Shown here piece by piece: positions 45,222-56,798 of a stretch of DNA of 64,000 nt. Origin of the DNA: Ligustrum vulgare. Lineage: Eukaryota > Streptophyta > Magnoliopsida > Lamiales > Oleaceae. The position numbers and the translations under genes were made by a program. The stretch is from positions 41,524,497-41,588,496 of the forward strand of contig OY743176.1 in the NCBI GenBank assembly GCA_963555705.1, written 5' to 3'. Under the pieces are notes generated by a model. The model did not search any database. It saw nothing but the letters and a program-made list of their open reading frames with translations, and was not told the DNA's origin. The stretch's first letter is position 1. Each line of letters begins with the position of its first letter.

Positions 45222-45816
45222 CCGCCGGGGTCAACTCCGTACAGCCAGCTGGCCGAATCCTGGCCATCCGCTCTTCAGATCAACAGGGTTGATTCAGATC
45301 AACCGTCGAACTTGAAATTTCCCGTGCTTCTAACTTGTAGCCTCACGATTAGGATGGTCCGTTCAATCGCGAGCGTTTAACTCTGTCGTACACTTGTATA
45401 AACGTGACGATCTTTTCTCACCGTCTTGTTGGCTGTGATGAACGTTTTACGGACTGTGATTCTTTCGATATTTATAACTTTTTTAATCGTCCTGCAGATA
45501 TACTTTTAAATTCATTTTGGGAAGTTCTTTCCCGATGAAGATGAAGCCATTTGTATTTTATATTGAGTTGTATTCTGTGTCGAGTGTATTCGAAGTTGAA
45601 CGATTAATTTATAGCTCGTATTTTGTTCGGACATTTGATTTGTGAATCTCTTCGTGTCAAATCAGAAACAGATGTAATGAGAACTTTAGATTCGAATTTG
45701 AAAATCGTTCAATCAATTTATCGCGTTCAAATCGTAAATAATTGATATAAAGAACATCGTAGAAACATATACTGTTCAGATCACTCATCCAGAAGATGCA
45801 GAATTTCATAGTCATG

Positions 45817-46290
45817 TTATGTGCGCTTGTCCATATTCTCTTCGCGTCTGTATTGAATGATTTCGTAGCCTCTGTTCCGAGCCGTCCATGTGTACGTTGA
45901 TCTGTGTATGCAGTCGGAGTATTCTGAGTAGTAATCCGAGTCGATCAGGCTGGATATGAATTTTGACAAATTCGTATCTATCTTCAACCTCTCGAGGTTC
46001 TCGATTATCTGTGCAGCTGGAGTTCTAAGATAGTTTATAATTCCCAAATTTATTCCGTCCTTGTAAAATAAGAAATCGTTGTATTCTGGACACCAGAACG
46101 GTCTGAAAACCCACGACATCATTTTCGTTTGCCTGAACAAATGATGCATATCTTCAATATGTTGAGAATAATATAATTTTTTTATCTGTTGTTTCAAATC
46201 TTCCGGTAAATTGGAGAACAACTGTCCAAACTCGTGATTTTGGTCCAATGCTAATTGAGGCGAGTATTGAGAGGAATTCATGTTTCGCAT
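45817..46290 (-). CDS. Satellite-unit 157-aa protein, intact copy
   Basis: Complete frame, near-duplicate of 40485-40958 at 5,332 bp distance; Thr rather than Arg at 106. Confidence 0.46.
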   Translation of the reverse strand: MRNMNSSQYSPQLALDQNHEFGQLFSNLPEDLKQQIKKLYYSQHIEDMHHLFRQTKMMSWVFRPFWCPEYNDFLFYKDGINLGIINYLRTPAAQIIENLERLKIDTNLSKFISSLIDSDYYSEYSDCIHRSTYTWTARNRGYEIIQYRREENMDKRT

Positions 46291-46519
46291 GCCGAATTCG
46301 TAACGGAGTCTCTCAAACTTACTAGTCAATATTTGTATTGGTGTATAACTTATAGGTGTTGACCACAAAGTACATGTGTCCCTACTTTAATTTGAAATTC
46401 AAATTCTCCCTCCGAAACTCCCGCCCTAAAGTACGAAGATTCTAAATTCAAAATCCGACACATGGGACCGAGTACGTATGGAATCTTCAGTCCACGCAGT
46501 GGCACGGCTCCCACAACCC

Positions 46520-46554
46520 GCGGGAAAACCTATATAATATTACGGTTTGCCCGC
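46520..46554 (+). other. Origin stem-loop, right array unit 6
   Basis: TAATATTAC at 46535-46543; same variant as the unit 5,332 bp upstream. Confidence 0.72.
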
Positions 46555-47149
46555 CCGCCGGGGTCAACTCCGTACAGCCAGCTGGCCGAATCCTGGCCAT
46601 CCGCTCTTTGGATCAACAGGGTTGATTCAGATCAACCGTCGAACTTGAAATTGCCCGTGCTTCTAACTTGTAGCCTCACGATTAGGATGGTCCGTTCAAT
46701 CGCGAACGTTTAACTCTGTCGTACACTTGTATAAACATGACGATCTTTTCTCACCGTCTTGTTGGCTGTGATGAACGTTTTACGGACTGTGATTCTTTCG
46801 ATATTTATAACTTTTTTAATCGTCCTGCAGATATACTTTTAAATTCATTTTGGGAAGTTCTTTCCCGATGAAGATGAAGCCATTTGTATTTTATATTGAG
46901 TTGTATTCTGTGTCGAGTGTATTCGAAGTTGAACGATTAATTTATAGCTCGTATTTTGTTCGGACATTTGATTTGTGAATCTCTTCGTGTCAAATCAGAA
47001 ACAGATGTAATGAGAACTTTAGATTCGAATTTGAAAATCGTTCAATCAATTTATCGCGTTCAAATCGTAAATAATTGTTATAAAGAACATCGTAGAAACA
47101 TATACTGTTCAGATCACTCATCCAAAAGATGCAGAATTTCATAGTCATG

Positions 47150-47623
47150 TTATGTGCACTTGTCCATATTCTCTTCGCGTCTGTATTGAATGATTTCGTA
47201 GCCTCTGTTCCGAGCCGTCCATGTGTACGTTGATCCGTGTATGCAGTCGGAGTATTCTGAGTAGTAATCCGAGTTGATCAGGCTGGATATGAATTTTGAA
47301 AAATTCGTATCTATCTTCAACCTCTCGAGGTTCTCGATTATCTGTGCAGCTGGAGTTCTAAGATAGTTTATAATTCCCAAATTTATTCCGTCCTTGTAAA
47401 ATAAGAAGTCGTTGTATTCTGGACACCAGAACGGTCTGAAAACCCACGACATCATTTTCGTTTGCCTGAACAAATGATGCATATCTTCAATATGTTGAGA
47501 ATAATATTTTTTTTTTATCTGTTGTTTCAAATCTTCCGGTAAATTGGAGAACAACTGTCCAAACTCGTGATTTTGGTCCAATGCGAATCGAGGCGAGTAT
47601 AGAGAGGAATTCATATTTCGCAT
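47150..47623 (-). CDS. Satellite-unit 157-aa protein, intact copy
   Basis: Protein identical to 41818-42291, including its private residues. Part of the duplicated multi-unit block. Confidence 0.46.
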   Translation of the reverse strand: MRNMNSSLYSPRFALDQNHEFGQLFSNLPEDLKQQIKKKYYSQHIEDMHHLFRQTKMMSWVFRPFWCPEYNDFLFYKDGINLGIINYLRTPAAQIIENLERLKIDTNFSKFISSLINSDYYSEYSDCIHGSTYTWTARNRGYEIIQYRREENMDKCT

Positions 47624-47852
47624 GCCGAATTCGTAACGGAGTCTATCAAACTTACTAGTCAATTTGTGTATTGGTGTATTACTTATAGGTGTTGACCACA
47701 AAGTACATGTGTCCCTACTTTAATTTGAAATTCAAATTCTCCCTCCGAAACTCCCGCCCTAAAGTACGAATATTCTAAATTCAAAATCCGACACATGGGA
47801 CCTAGTACGTGTGGAATCTTCAGTCTACGCAGTGGCACGGCTCCCCCAACCC

Positions 47853-47887
47853 ACGGGCAAACCTATATAATATTACGGTTTGCCCGC
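47853..47887 (+). other. Origin stem-loop, right array unit 7
   Basis: TAATATTAC at 47868-47876. It shares the rare ACGGGCAAACC left arm with the unit at 42521, as expected of a block duplication. Confidence 0.77.
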
Positions 47888-48103
47888 CCGCCGGGGTCAC
47901 GTCCGTACAGCCAGCTGGCCGAATCCTGGCCATCCGCTCTTCGGAACAACAGGGTTGATTCAGATCAACCGTCGAACTTGAAATTGCCCGTGCTTCTAAA
48001 TTGTAGCCTCACGATTAGGATGGTCCGTTCAATCGCGAGCGTTTAACTCTGTCGTACACTTGTATAAACGTGACGATCTTTTCTCACCGTCTTGTTGGCT
48101 GTG

Positions 48104-48232
48104 ATGAACGTTTTACGGACTGTGATTCTTTCGATATTTATAACATTTTTGATCGTCCTGCAGATATACTTTGAAATTCATTTTGGGAAGTTCTTTCCCG
48201 ATGAAGATGATGCCATTTGTATTTTATATTGA
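48104..48232 (+). CDS. Satellite-unit small hydrophobic peptide, 42-aa form
   Basis: Long form; duplicate of 42772-42900 in the 5,332-bp block repeat. Confidence 0.28.
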   Translation: MNVLRTVILSIFITFLIVLQIYFEIHFGKFFPDEDDAICILY

Positions 48233-48482
48233 TGTGTATTCTGTGTGGACTGTATTCGAAGTTGAACGATTAATTTATAGATCGTATTTTGTTCGGACAT
48301 TTGATTTACGAATCTCTTCATGTCAAATCAGAAACAGATGTAATGAGAACTTTAGATTCGAATTTGAAAATCGTTCAATCAATTTATCGCGTTCAAATCG
48401 TAAATAATTGATATAAAGAACATCGTAGAAACATATACTGTTCAGATCACTCATCCAGAAGATGCAGAATTTCATAGTCATG

Positions 48483-48956
48483 TTATGTGCGCTTGTCCAT
48501 ATTCTCTTCGCGTCTGTATTGAATGATTTCGTAGCCTCTGTTCCGAGCCGTCCATGTGTACGTTGATCTGTGTATGCAGTCGGAGTATTCTGAGTAGTAA
48601 TCCGAGTCGATCAGGCTGGATATGAATTTTGACAAATTCGTATCTATCTTCAACCTCTGGAGGTTCTCGATTATCTGTGCAGCTGGAGTTCAAAGATAGT
48701 TTATAATTCCCAAATTTATTTCGTCCTTGTAAAATAAGAAGTCGTTGTATTCTGGACACCAGAACGGTCTGAAAACCCACGACATCATTTTCGTTTGCCT
48801 GAACAAATGATGCATATCTTCAATATGTTGAGAATAATATAATTTTTTTATCTGTTGTTTCAAATCTTCCGGTAAATTGGAGAACAACTGTCCAAACTCG
48901 TGATTTTGGTCCAATGCGAATTGAGGCGAGTATTGAGAGGAATTCATGTTTCGCAT
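48483..48956 (-). pseudogene. Satellite-unit protein with nonsense codon
   Basis: Same Arg 89 to TGA change; duplicate of 43151-43624 at 5,332 bp. Confidence 0.58.
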
Positions 48957-49185
48957 GCCGAATTCGTAACGGAGTCTCTCAAACTTACTAGTAAATATTT
49001 TTATTGGTGTATTACTTATAGGTGTTGACCACAAAGTACATGTGTCCCTACTTTAATTTGAAATTCAAATTCTCCCTCCGAAACTCCCGCCCTAAAGTAC
49101 GAAGATTCTAAATTCAAAATCCGACACATGGGACCGAGTACGTATGGAATCTTCAGTCCACGCAGTGGCACGGCTCCCACAACCC

Positions 49186-49220
49186 GCGGGAAAACCTATA
49201 TAATATTACGGTTTGCCCGC
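49186..49220 (+). other. Origin stem-loop, right array unit 8
   Basis: TAATATTAC at 49201-49209; A/G mismatch stem, followed by the GGGGTAAACTCC variant. Confidence 0.72.
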
Positions 49221-49815
49221 CCGCCGGGGTAAACTCCGTACAGCCAGCTGGCCGAATCCTGGCCATCCGCTCTTCGGATCAACAGGGTTGATTCAGATCA
49301 ACCGTCGAACTTGAAATTTCCCGTGCTTCTAACTTGTAGCCTCACGATTAGGATGGTCCGTTCAATCGCGAGCGTTTAACTCTGTCGTACACTTGTATAA
49401 ACGTGACGATCTTTTCTCACCGTCTTGTTGGCTGTGATGAACGTTTTACGGACTGTGATTCTTTCGATATTTATAACTTTTTTAATCGTCCTGCAGATAT
49501 ACTTTTAAATTCATTTTGGGAAGTTCTTTCCCGATGAAGATGAAGCCATTTGTATTTTATATTGAGTTGTATTCTGTGGCGAGTGTATTCGAAGTTGAAC
49601 GATTAATTTATAGCTCGTATTTTGTTCGGACATTTGATTTGTGAATCTCTTCGTGTCAAATCAGAAACAGATGTAATGAGAACTTTAGATTCGAATTTGA
49701 AAATCGTTCAATCAATTTATCGCGTTCAAATCGTAAATAATTGTTATAAAGAACATCGTAGAAACATATACTGTTCAGATCACTCATCCAAAAGATGCAG
49801 AATTTCATAGTCATG

Positions 49816-50289
49816 TTATGTGCGCTTGTCCATATTCTCTTCGCGTCTGTATTGAATGATTTCGTAGCCTCTGTTCCGAGCCGTCCATGTGTACGTTGAT
49901 CCGTGTATGCAGTCGGAGTATTCTGAGTAGTAATCCGAGTCGATCAGGCTGGATATGAATTTTGACAAATTCGTATCTATCTTCAACCTCTGGAGGTTCT
50001 CGATTATCTGTGCAGCTGGAGTTCAAAGATAGTTTATAATTCCCAAATTTATTTCGTCCTTGTAAAATAAGAAGTCGTTGTATTCTGGACACCAGAACGG
50101 TCTGAAAACCCACGACATCATTTTCGTTTGCCTGAACAAATGATGCATATCTTCAATATGTTGAGAATAATATAATTTTTTTATCTGTTGTTTCAAATCT
50201 TCCGGTAAATTGGAGAACAACTGTCCAAACTCGTGATTTTGGTCCAATGCGAATCGAGGCGAGTATTGAGAGGAATTCATGTTTCGCAT
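49816..50289 (-). pseudogene. Satellite-unit protein with nonsense codon
   Basis: Arg 89 to TGA. Residue 12 is Arg, unlike its neighbours. Confidence 0.58.
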
Positions 50290-50518
50290 GCCGAATTCGT
50301 AACGGAGTCTCTCAAACTTACTAGTAAATATTTTTATTGGTGTATTACTTATAGGTGTTGACCACAAAGTACATGTGTCCCTACTTTAATTTGAAATTCA
50401 AATTCTCCCTCCGAAACTCCCGCCCTAAAGTACGAAGATTCTAAATTCAAAATCCGACACATGGGACCGAGTACGTATGGAATCTTCAGTCCACGCAGTG
50501 GCACGGCTCCCACAACCC

Positions 50519-50553
50519 GCGGGAAAACCTATATAATATTACGGTTTGCCCGC
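50519..50553 (+). other. Origin stem-loop, right array unit 9
   Basis: TAATATTAC at 50534-50542; same variant as unit 8. Confidence 0.72.
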
Positions 50554-51148
50554 CCGCCGGGGTAAACTCCGTACAGCCAGCTGGCCGAATCCTGGCCATC
50601 CGCTCTTCGGATCAACAGGGTTGATTCAGATCAACCGTCGAACTTGAAATTTCCCGTGCTTCTAACTTGTAGCCTCACGATTAGGATGGTCCGTTCAATC
50701 GCGAGCGTTTAACTCTGTCGTACACTTGTATAAACGTGACGATCTTTTCTCACCGTCTTGTTGGCTGTGATGAACGTTTTACGGACTGTGATTCTTTCGA
50801 TATTTATAACTTTTTTAATCGTCCTGCAGATATACTTTTAAATTCATTTTGGGAAGTTCTTTCCCGATGAAGATGAAGCCATTTGTATTTTATATTGAGT
50901 TGTATTCTGTGTCGAGTGTATTCGAAGTTGAACGATTAATTTATAGCTCGTATTTTGTTCGGACATTTGATTTGTGAATCTCTTCGTGTCAAATCAGAAA
51001 CAGATGTAATGAGAACTTTAGATTCGAATTTGAAAATCGTTCAATCAATTTATCGCGTTCAAATCGTAAATAATTGTTATAAAGAACATCGTAGAAACAT
51101 ATACTGTTCAGATCACTCATCCAAAAGATGCAGAATTTCATAGTCATG

Positions 51149-51622
51149 TTATGTGCGCTTGTCCATATTCTCTTCGCGTCTGTATTGAATGATTTCGTAG
51201 CCTCTGTTCCGAGCCGTCCATGTGTACGTTGATCCGTGTATGCAGTCGGAGTATTCTGAGTAGTAATCCGAGTCGATCAGGCTGGATATGAATTTTGACA
51301 AATTCGTATCTATCTTCAACCTCTGGAGGTTCTCGATTATCTGTGCAGCTGGAGTTCAAAGATAGTTTATAATTCCCAAATTTATTTCGTCCTTGTAAAA
51401 TAAGAAGTCGTTGTATTCTGGACACCAGAACGGTCTGAAAACCCACGACATCATTTTCGTTTGCCTGAACAAATGATGCATATCTTCAATATGTTGAGAA
51501 TAATATAATTTTTTTATCTGTTGTTTCAAATCTTCCGGTAAATTGGAGAACAACTGTCCAAACTCGTGATTTTGGTCCAATGCGAATTGAGGCGAGTATT
51601 GAGAGGAATTCATGTTTCGCAT
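51149..51622 (-). pseudogene. Satellite-unit protein with nonsense codon
   Basis: Arg 89 to TGA; otherwise as 48483-48956. Confidence 0.58.
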
Positions 51623-51851
51623 GCCGAATTCGTAACGGAGTCTCTCAAACTTACTAGTAAATATTTTTATTGGTGTATTACTTATAGGTGTTGACCACAA
51701 AGTACATGTGTCCCTACTTTAATTTGAAATTCAAATTCTCCCTCCGAAACTCCCGCCCTAAAGTACGAAGATTCTAAATTCAAAATCCGACACATGGGAC
51801 CGAGTACGTATGGAATCTTCAGTCCACGCAGTGGCACGGCTCCCACAACCC

Positions 51852-51886
51852 GCGGGAAAACCTATATAATATTACGGTTTGCCCGC
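51852..51886 (+). other. Origin stem-loop, right array unit 10
   Basis: TAATATTAC at 51867-51875; same variant as unit 8. Confidence 0.72.
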
Positions 51887-52481
51887 CCGCCGGGGTAAAC
51901 TCCGTACAGCCAGCTGGCCGAATCCTGGCCATCCGCTCTTCGGATCAACAGGGTTGATTCAGATCAACCGTCGAACTTGAAATTTCCCGTGCTTCTAACT
52001 TGTAGCCTCACGATTAGGATGGTCCGTTCAATCGCGAGCGTTTAACTCTGTCGTACACTTGTATAAACGTGACGATCTTTTCTCACCGTCTTGTTGGCTG
52101 TGATGAACGTTTTACGGACTGTGATTCTTTCGATATTTATAACTTTTTTAATCGTCCTGCAGATATACTTTTAAATTCATTTTGGGAAGTTCTTTCCCGA
52201 TGAAGATGAAGCCATTTGTATTTTATATTGAGTTGTATTCTGTGTCGAGTGTATTCGAAGTTGAACGATTAATTTATAGCTCGTATTTTGTTCGGACATT
52301 TGATTTGTGAATCTCTTCGTGTCAAATCAGAAACAGATGTAATGAGAACTTTAGATTCGAATTTGAAAATCGTTCAATCAATTTATCGCGTTCAAATCGT
52401 AAATAATTGATATAAAGAACATCGTAGAAACATATACTGTTCAGATCACTCATCCAGAAGATGCAGAATTTCATAGTCATG

Positions 52482-52954
52482 TTATGTGCGCTTGTCCATA
52501 TTCTCTTCGCGTCTGTATTGAATGATTTCGTAGCCTCTGTTCCGAGCCGTCCATGTGTACGTTGATCCGTGTATGCAGTCGGAGTATTCTGAGTAGTAAT
52601 CCGAGTTGATCAGGCTGGATATGAATTTTGAAAAATTCGTATCTATCTTCAACCTCTCGAGGTTCTCGATTATCTGTGCAGCTGGAGTTCAAAGATAGTT
52701 TATAATTCCCAAATTTATTCCGTCCTTGTAAAATAAGAAGTCGTTGTATTCTGGACACCAGAACGGTCTGAAACCCACGACATCATTTTCGTTTGCCTGA
52801 ACAAATGATGCATATCTTCAATATGTTGAGAATAATATAATTTTTTTATCTGTTGTTTCAAATCTTCCGGTAAATTGGAGAACAACTGTCCAAACTCGTG
52901 ATTTTGGTCCAATGCGAATTGAGGCGAGTATTGAGAGGAATTCATGTTTCGCAT
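52482..52954 (-). pseudogene. Satellite-unit protein, nonsense plus frameshift
   Basis: Arg 89 to TGA, and one A lost in the CTGAAACCCACG segment near 52773 (codons ~62-63), so it is doubly broken. Confidence 0.58.
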
Positions 52955-53183
52955 GCCGAATTCGTAACGGAGTCTCTCAAACTTACTAGTCAATATTTGT
53001 ATTGGTGTATTACTTATAGGTGTTGACCACAAAGTACATGTGTCCCTACTTTAATTTGAAATTCAAATTTTCCCTCCGAAACTCCCGCCCTAAAGTATGA
53101 AGATTCTAAATTCAAAATACGACACATGGGACCGAGTACGTATGGAATCTTCAGTCCACGCAGTGGCACGGCTCCCACAACCC

Positions 53184-53218
53184 GCGGGAAAACCTATATA
53201 ATATTACGGTTTGCCCGC
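53184..53218 (+). other. Origin stem-loop, right array unit 11 (last)
   Basis: TAATATTAC at 53199-53207; A/G mismatch stem. The next unit is cut at ~54512 before reaching its origin. Confidence 0.72.
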
Positions 53219-53434
53219 CCGCCGGGGTCAACTCCGTACAGCCTGCTGGCCGAATCCTGGCCATCCGCTCTTCGGATCAACAGGGTTGATTCAGATCAAC
53301 CGTCGATCTTGAAATTGCCCGTGCTTCTAACTTGTAGCCTCACGATTAGAATGGTCCGTTCAATCGCGAGCATTTAACTCTGTCGTACACTTGTATAAAC
53401 GTGACGATCTTTTCTCACCGTCTTGTTGGCTGTG

Positions 53435-53563
53435 ATGAACGTTTTACGGACTGTGATTCTTTCGATATTTATAACATTTTTGATCGTCCTGCAGATATAC
53501 TTTGAAATTCATTTTGGGAAGTTCTTTCCCGATGAAGATGATGCCATTTGTATTTTATATTGA
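53435..53563 (+). CDS. Satellite-unit small hydrophobic peptide, 42-aa form
   Basis: Long form in the last complete unit before the array edge. Confidence 0.28.
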   Translation: MNVLRTVILSIFITFLIVLQIYFEIHFGKFFPDEDDAICILY

Positions 53564-53813
53564 TGTGTATTCTGTGTCGAGTGTATTCGAAGTTGAACGA
53601 TTAATTTATAGATCGTATTTTGTTCGGACATTTGATTTGCGAATCTCTTCATGTCAAATCAGAAACAGATGTAATGAGGACTTTAGATTCTAATTTGAAA
53701 ATTGTTCAATCAATTTATCGCGTTCAAATCGTAAATAATTGATATAAAGAACATCGTAGAAACATATACTGTTCAGATCACTCATCCAGAAGATGCAGAA
53801 TTTCATAGTCATG

Positions 53814-54287
53814 TTATGTGCGCTTGTCCATATTCTCTTCGCGTCTGTATTGAATGATTTCGTAGCCTCTGTTCCGAGCCGTCCATGTGTACGTTGATCC
53901 GTGTATGCAGTCGGAGTATTCTGAGTAGTAATCCGAATCGATCAGGCTGGATATGAATTTTGACAAATTCGTATCTATCTTCAACCTCTCGAGGTTCTTG
54001 ATTATCTGTGCAGCTGGAGTTCAAAGATAGTTTATAATTCCCAAATTTATTCTGTCCTTGTAAAATAAGAAGTTGTTGTATTCTGGACACCAGAACGGTC
54101 TGAAAACCCACGACATCATTTTCGTTTGCCTGAAAAAATGATTTATATCTTCAATATGTTGAGAATAATATATTTTGTTTATCTGTTGTTTCAAATCTTC
54201 CGGTAAATTGGAGAACAACTGTCCAAACTCGTGATTTTGGTCCAATGCGAATCGAGGCGAGTATTGAGAGGAATTCATCTTTCGCAT
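53814..54287 (-). pseudogene. Satellite-unit protein, last copy, nonsense codon
   Basis: Arg 89 to TGA plus several private substitutions, for example MRKMNSS at the start. This is the most diverged copy, at the array edge. Confidence 0.55.
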
Positions 54288-54511
54288 GCCGAATTCGTAA
54301 CGGAGTCTATCAAACTTACTAGTCAATTTGTGTATTGGTGTATTACTTATAGGTGTTGACCACAAAGTACATGTGTCCCTACTTTAATTTGAAATTCAAA
54401 TTCTCCCTCCGAAACTCCCGCCCTAAAGTACGAAGATTCTAAATTCAAAATCCGACACATGGGACCGAGTACGTATGGAATCTTCAGTCCACGCAGTGGC
54501 ACGGCTCCCAC

Positions 54512-56798
54512 AAACTTTACTCCGATCAGATGCATTACTTCTGCAATACTTGTACAAATCTAGGACCTGATAAAGTTTCTTTCATCAATTTCATCCAACA
54601 ATCTCTCATATGATATTTTAGTATCATCAATGAAAACTTAACGTACATCAGTGAATCATTCAAATTACGATGAAACCTGATTTATTTTCCATGACTGAGA
54701 TTCATCTTTCTTCGAATTCCACTTAAAACCAAATATAGCATAACTTATTCATGGAAAGTCAACTAATTTCATAATCTCAATACATTGTCACCTTCAGTTC
54801 TCACCATAAGAGCAATCGCATTATTCCTTATAATTATCTCCGGTACCTTTTATATTCAAATGACCTTATGACAATCATCATTATCTCACATAATCCTAAA
54901 CCTTCAATCATATGTCCCCAAATTCTCATTTCGAATAAATGGTTACTCCTTTAAGGCATCTCACCATAAAATACTTTCAATATCTCCCAATAATGATAAC
55001 TGACTTCCCAAATAATCATATTGCATGTAAATAACCAAATCTTTAACACATCATCTATCAATCAACTTCCAAAATAAATCAACAGTATTATCACTTACCA
55101 TCATGATTTATAATATCCTCTAATATAAGTGATCATTTCTCACTAATAATCAATAAGTTCCCAAGAATAATTAAAATTCTTTCCAATAATTCCATAACAT
55201 TTGTCTTTACTCATCCTTTCAAAATATGACTTGACATTTCTCAATATACGCATCAAGTCATCACATAACTTCATGTATACCTTGATACCCCAAAAATAAA
55301 TTCTTAATTCCTCAACATAACAATTTCAAATCATAGTCTCCAATATCAATATCTCACTTCCTCCAATACATTAATTGGCTCAAATGACCACCCATTAGTC
55401 ATACTTATAAATATATGACACAAATCATAATCCCAAAATTTCTTAGTTACAAGACCAAACAACATTATAAATTTCTCTCAAAATAGAGGAATAAGTCACT
55501 TACTCAAGCACAATATCCATTCCTTAATTCCCAATAATTAAGAATCAAATCTTTAAATCCCAAATTTCATAATTTTTCTCATAGAAGTCTCAATAAAATC
55601 ATATCACTCATAATCTCAACATCTCATCACAACTTCATAAAACTGGTTTTGTCATGTCTAAAATCGATTTTGCAAAGTCTCATAAAACCATCTTTCTTCT
55701 TCAGGTATAGCTACTGAGCATCCCATGGAAAAAAACTAGGTTGAATAAAACTTTTGTCCATGAGATTCTATAGTTGCACTTTGAGCTCTTTTAAGTTACG
55801 AAGGAGCCATCCGATATTATACCTTGGATACTAGAGTTGCGCACTTAATCGATGACGAATTCAATCTCTCTTTTAGGCGATAAATCACAAAGATCTTCTG
55901 AGAAATCTTTAGTCATTCTCGAATAACTGAAATTTGTTCGAGAGAAGTATTTACCTTAGACACTTCAATTATCGCAACTAGGTAGGCCTAATAACTCTTA
56001 TTCATCAATTGACGAGCCTTCATCACTGATAATATCGATATGAAAAGTTCTACCTTTACCTCAACAAGGCGAAAAAGGGTTTCATTTGAAGGTTCAAATA
56101 CCACCTTAACGTAGCCAGTGATTGAAACCTTATACCATAATAATCATCTCATTCCTAGTATGACATCAAGTTTGTGGGTATTCAGTGTTATGAAGTCCAT
56201 CATCTACTCCTTCCCATTCACCATGATTTGGGACATTTCTCAACACATAACTTTAGTTCAACAATTCTTCAAATGGCGTTGACAATATAAACTTTGTCTC
56301 CAGCTACTGAAATGGGTAAATCAATTTTCCTATAACTGTTGGACTATCAAATGAGTGGGTAGTCCCGAGATCAAACACGATAAGTGCTTAATACTAAGTT
56401 CGATGACTTCTCAACTTCTCGTTTGGACATTGTATACTCTCATGCCGATATACCATTCATATCCATTTCTTATTTCACAAAAAGATCTAATAAACGGCAA
56501 CCAAATTCTTAATAACCATTACTTTCTCACTTCCTCATTTATATAACCGAGATAAAGATATACTCATCATATTCACTGACAACATTCTTAACCTTTCACT
56601 TTACGACATTACACATTAACATGCAAGAATCTGCAATAATTGTCATATCAATTAACATTTCATAATTTAAACAAAATTAACTTACCAGATGATCGAGGGA
56701 GAAGCACTTGAGGCGTGACTCAGTACCCGAACCATTTTCAAATAAGTTTTAAAAGTCTACAGAATCGCTTTTAAAACTCTTAGCTCTGATACCAAAAA
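54512..56798 (-). mobile_element. Element D, truncated internal region joined to the satellite
   Basis: It starts abruptly after satellite text CTCCCACAA, with AA shared at the junction, and matches 61611-63897 with only rare differences. It holds RT (~55655-55840) and protease (~56090-56390) relics on the minus strand, both with stops. PBS TGGTATCAGAGC is at 56783-56794. Confidence 0.85.

Larger units (their letters stand above)
39651..54513. repeat. Right half of the 1.33-kb tandem array
   Basis: This continues the left array after element A: CTCTC at 39651-39655 repeats 13265-13269, and the text runs on inside the same unit position. It holds eleven origins at 1327-1333 bp spacing. Units near 43796 and 45129 are almost identical, as are those at 49128, 50461 and 51794. 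A multi-unit block is repeated at 5,332 bp. The array stops at ~54512, just before the origin of a twelfth unit, where element-A-like DNA begins. Confidence 0.9.
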
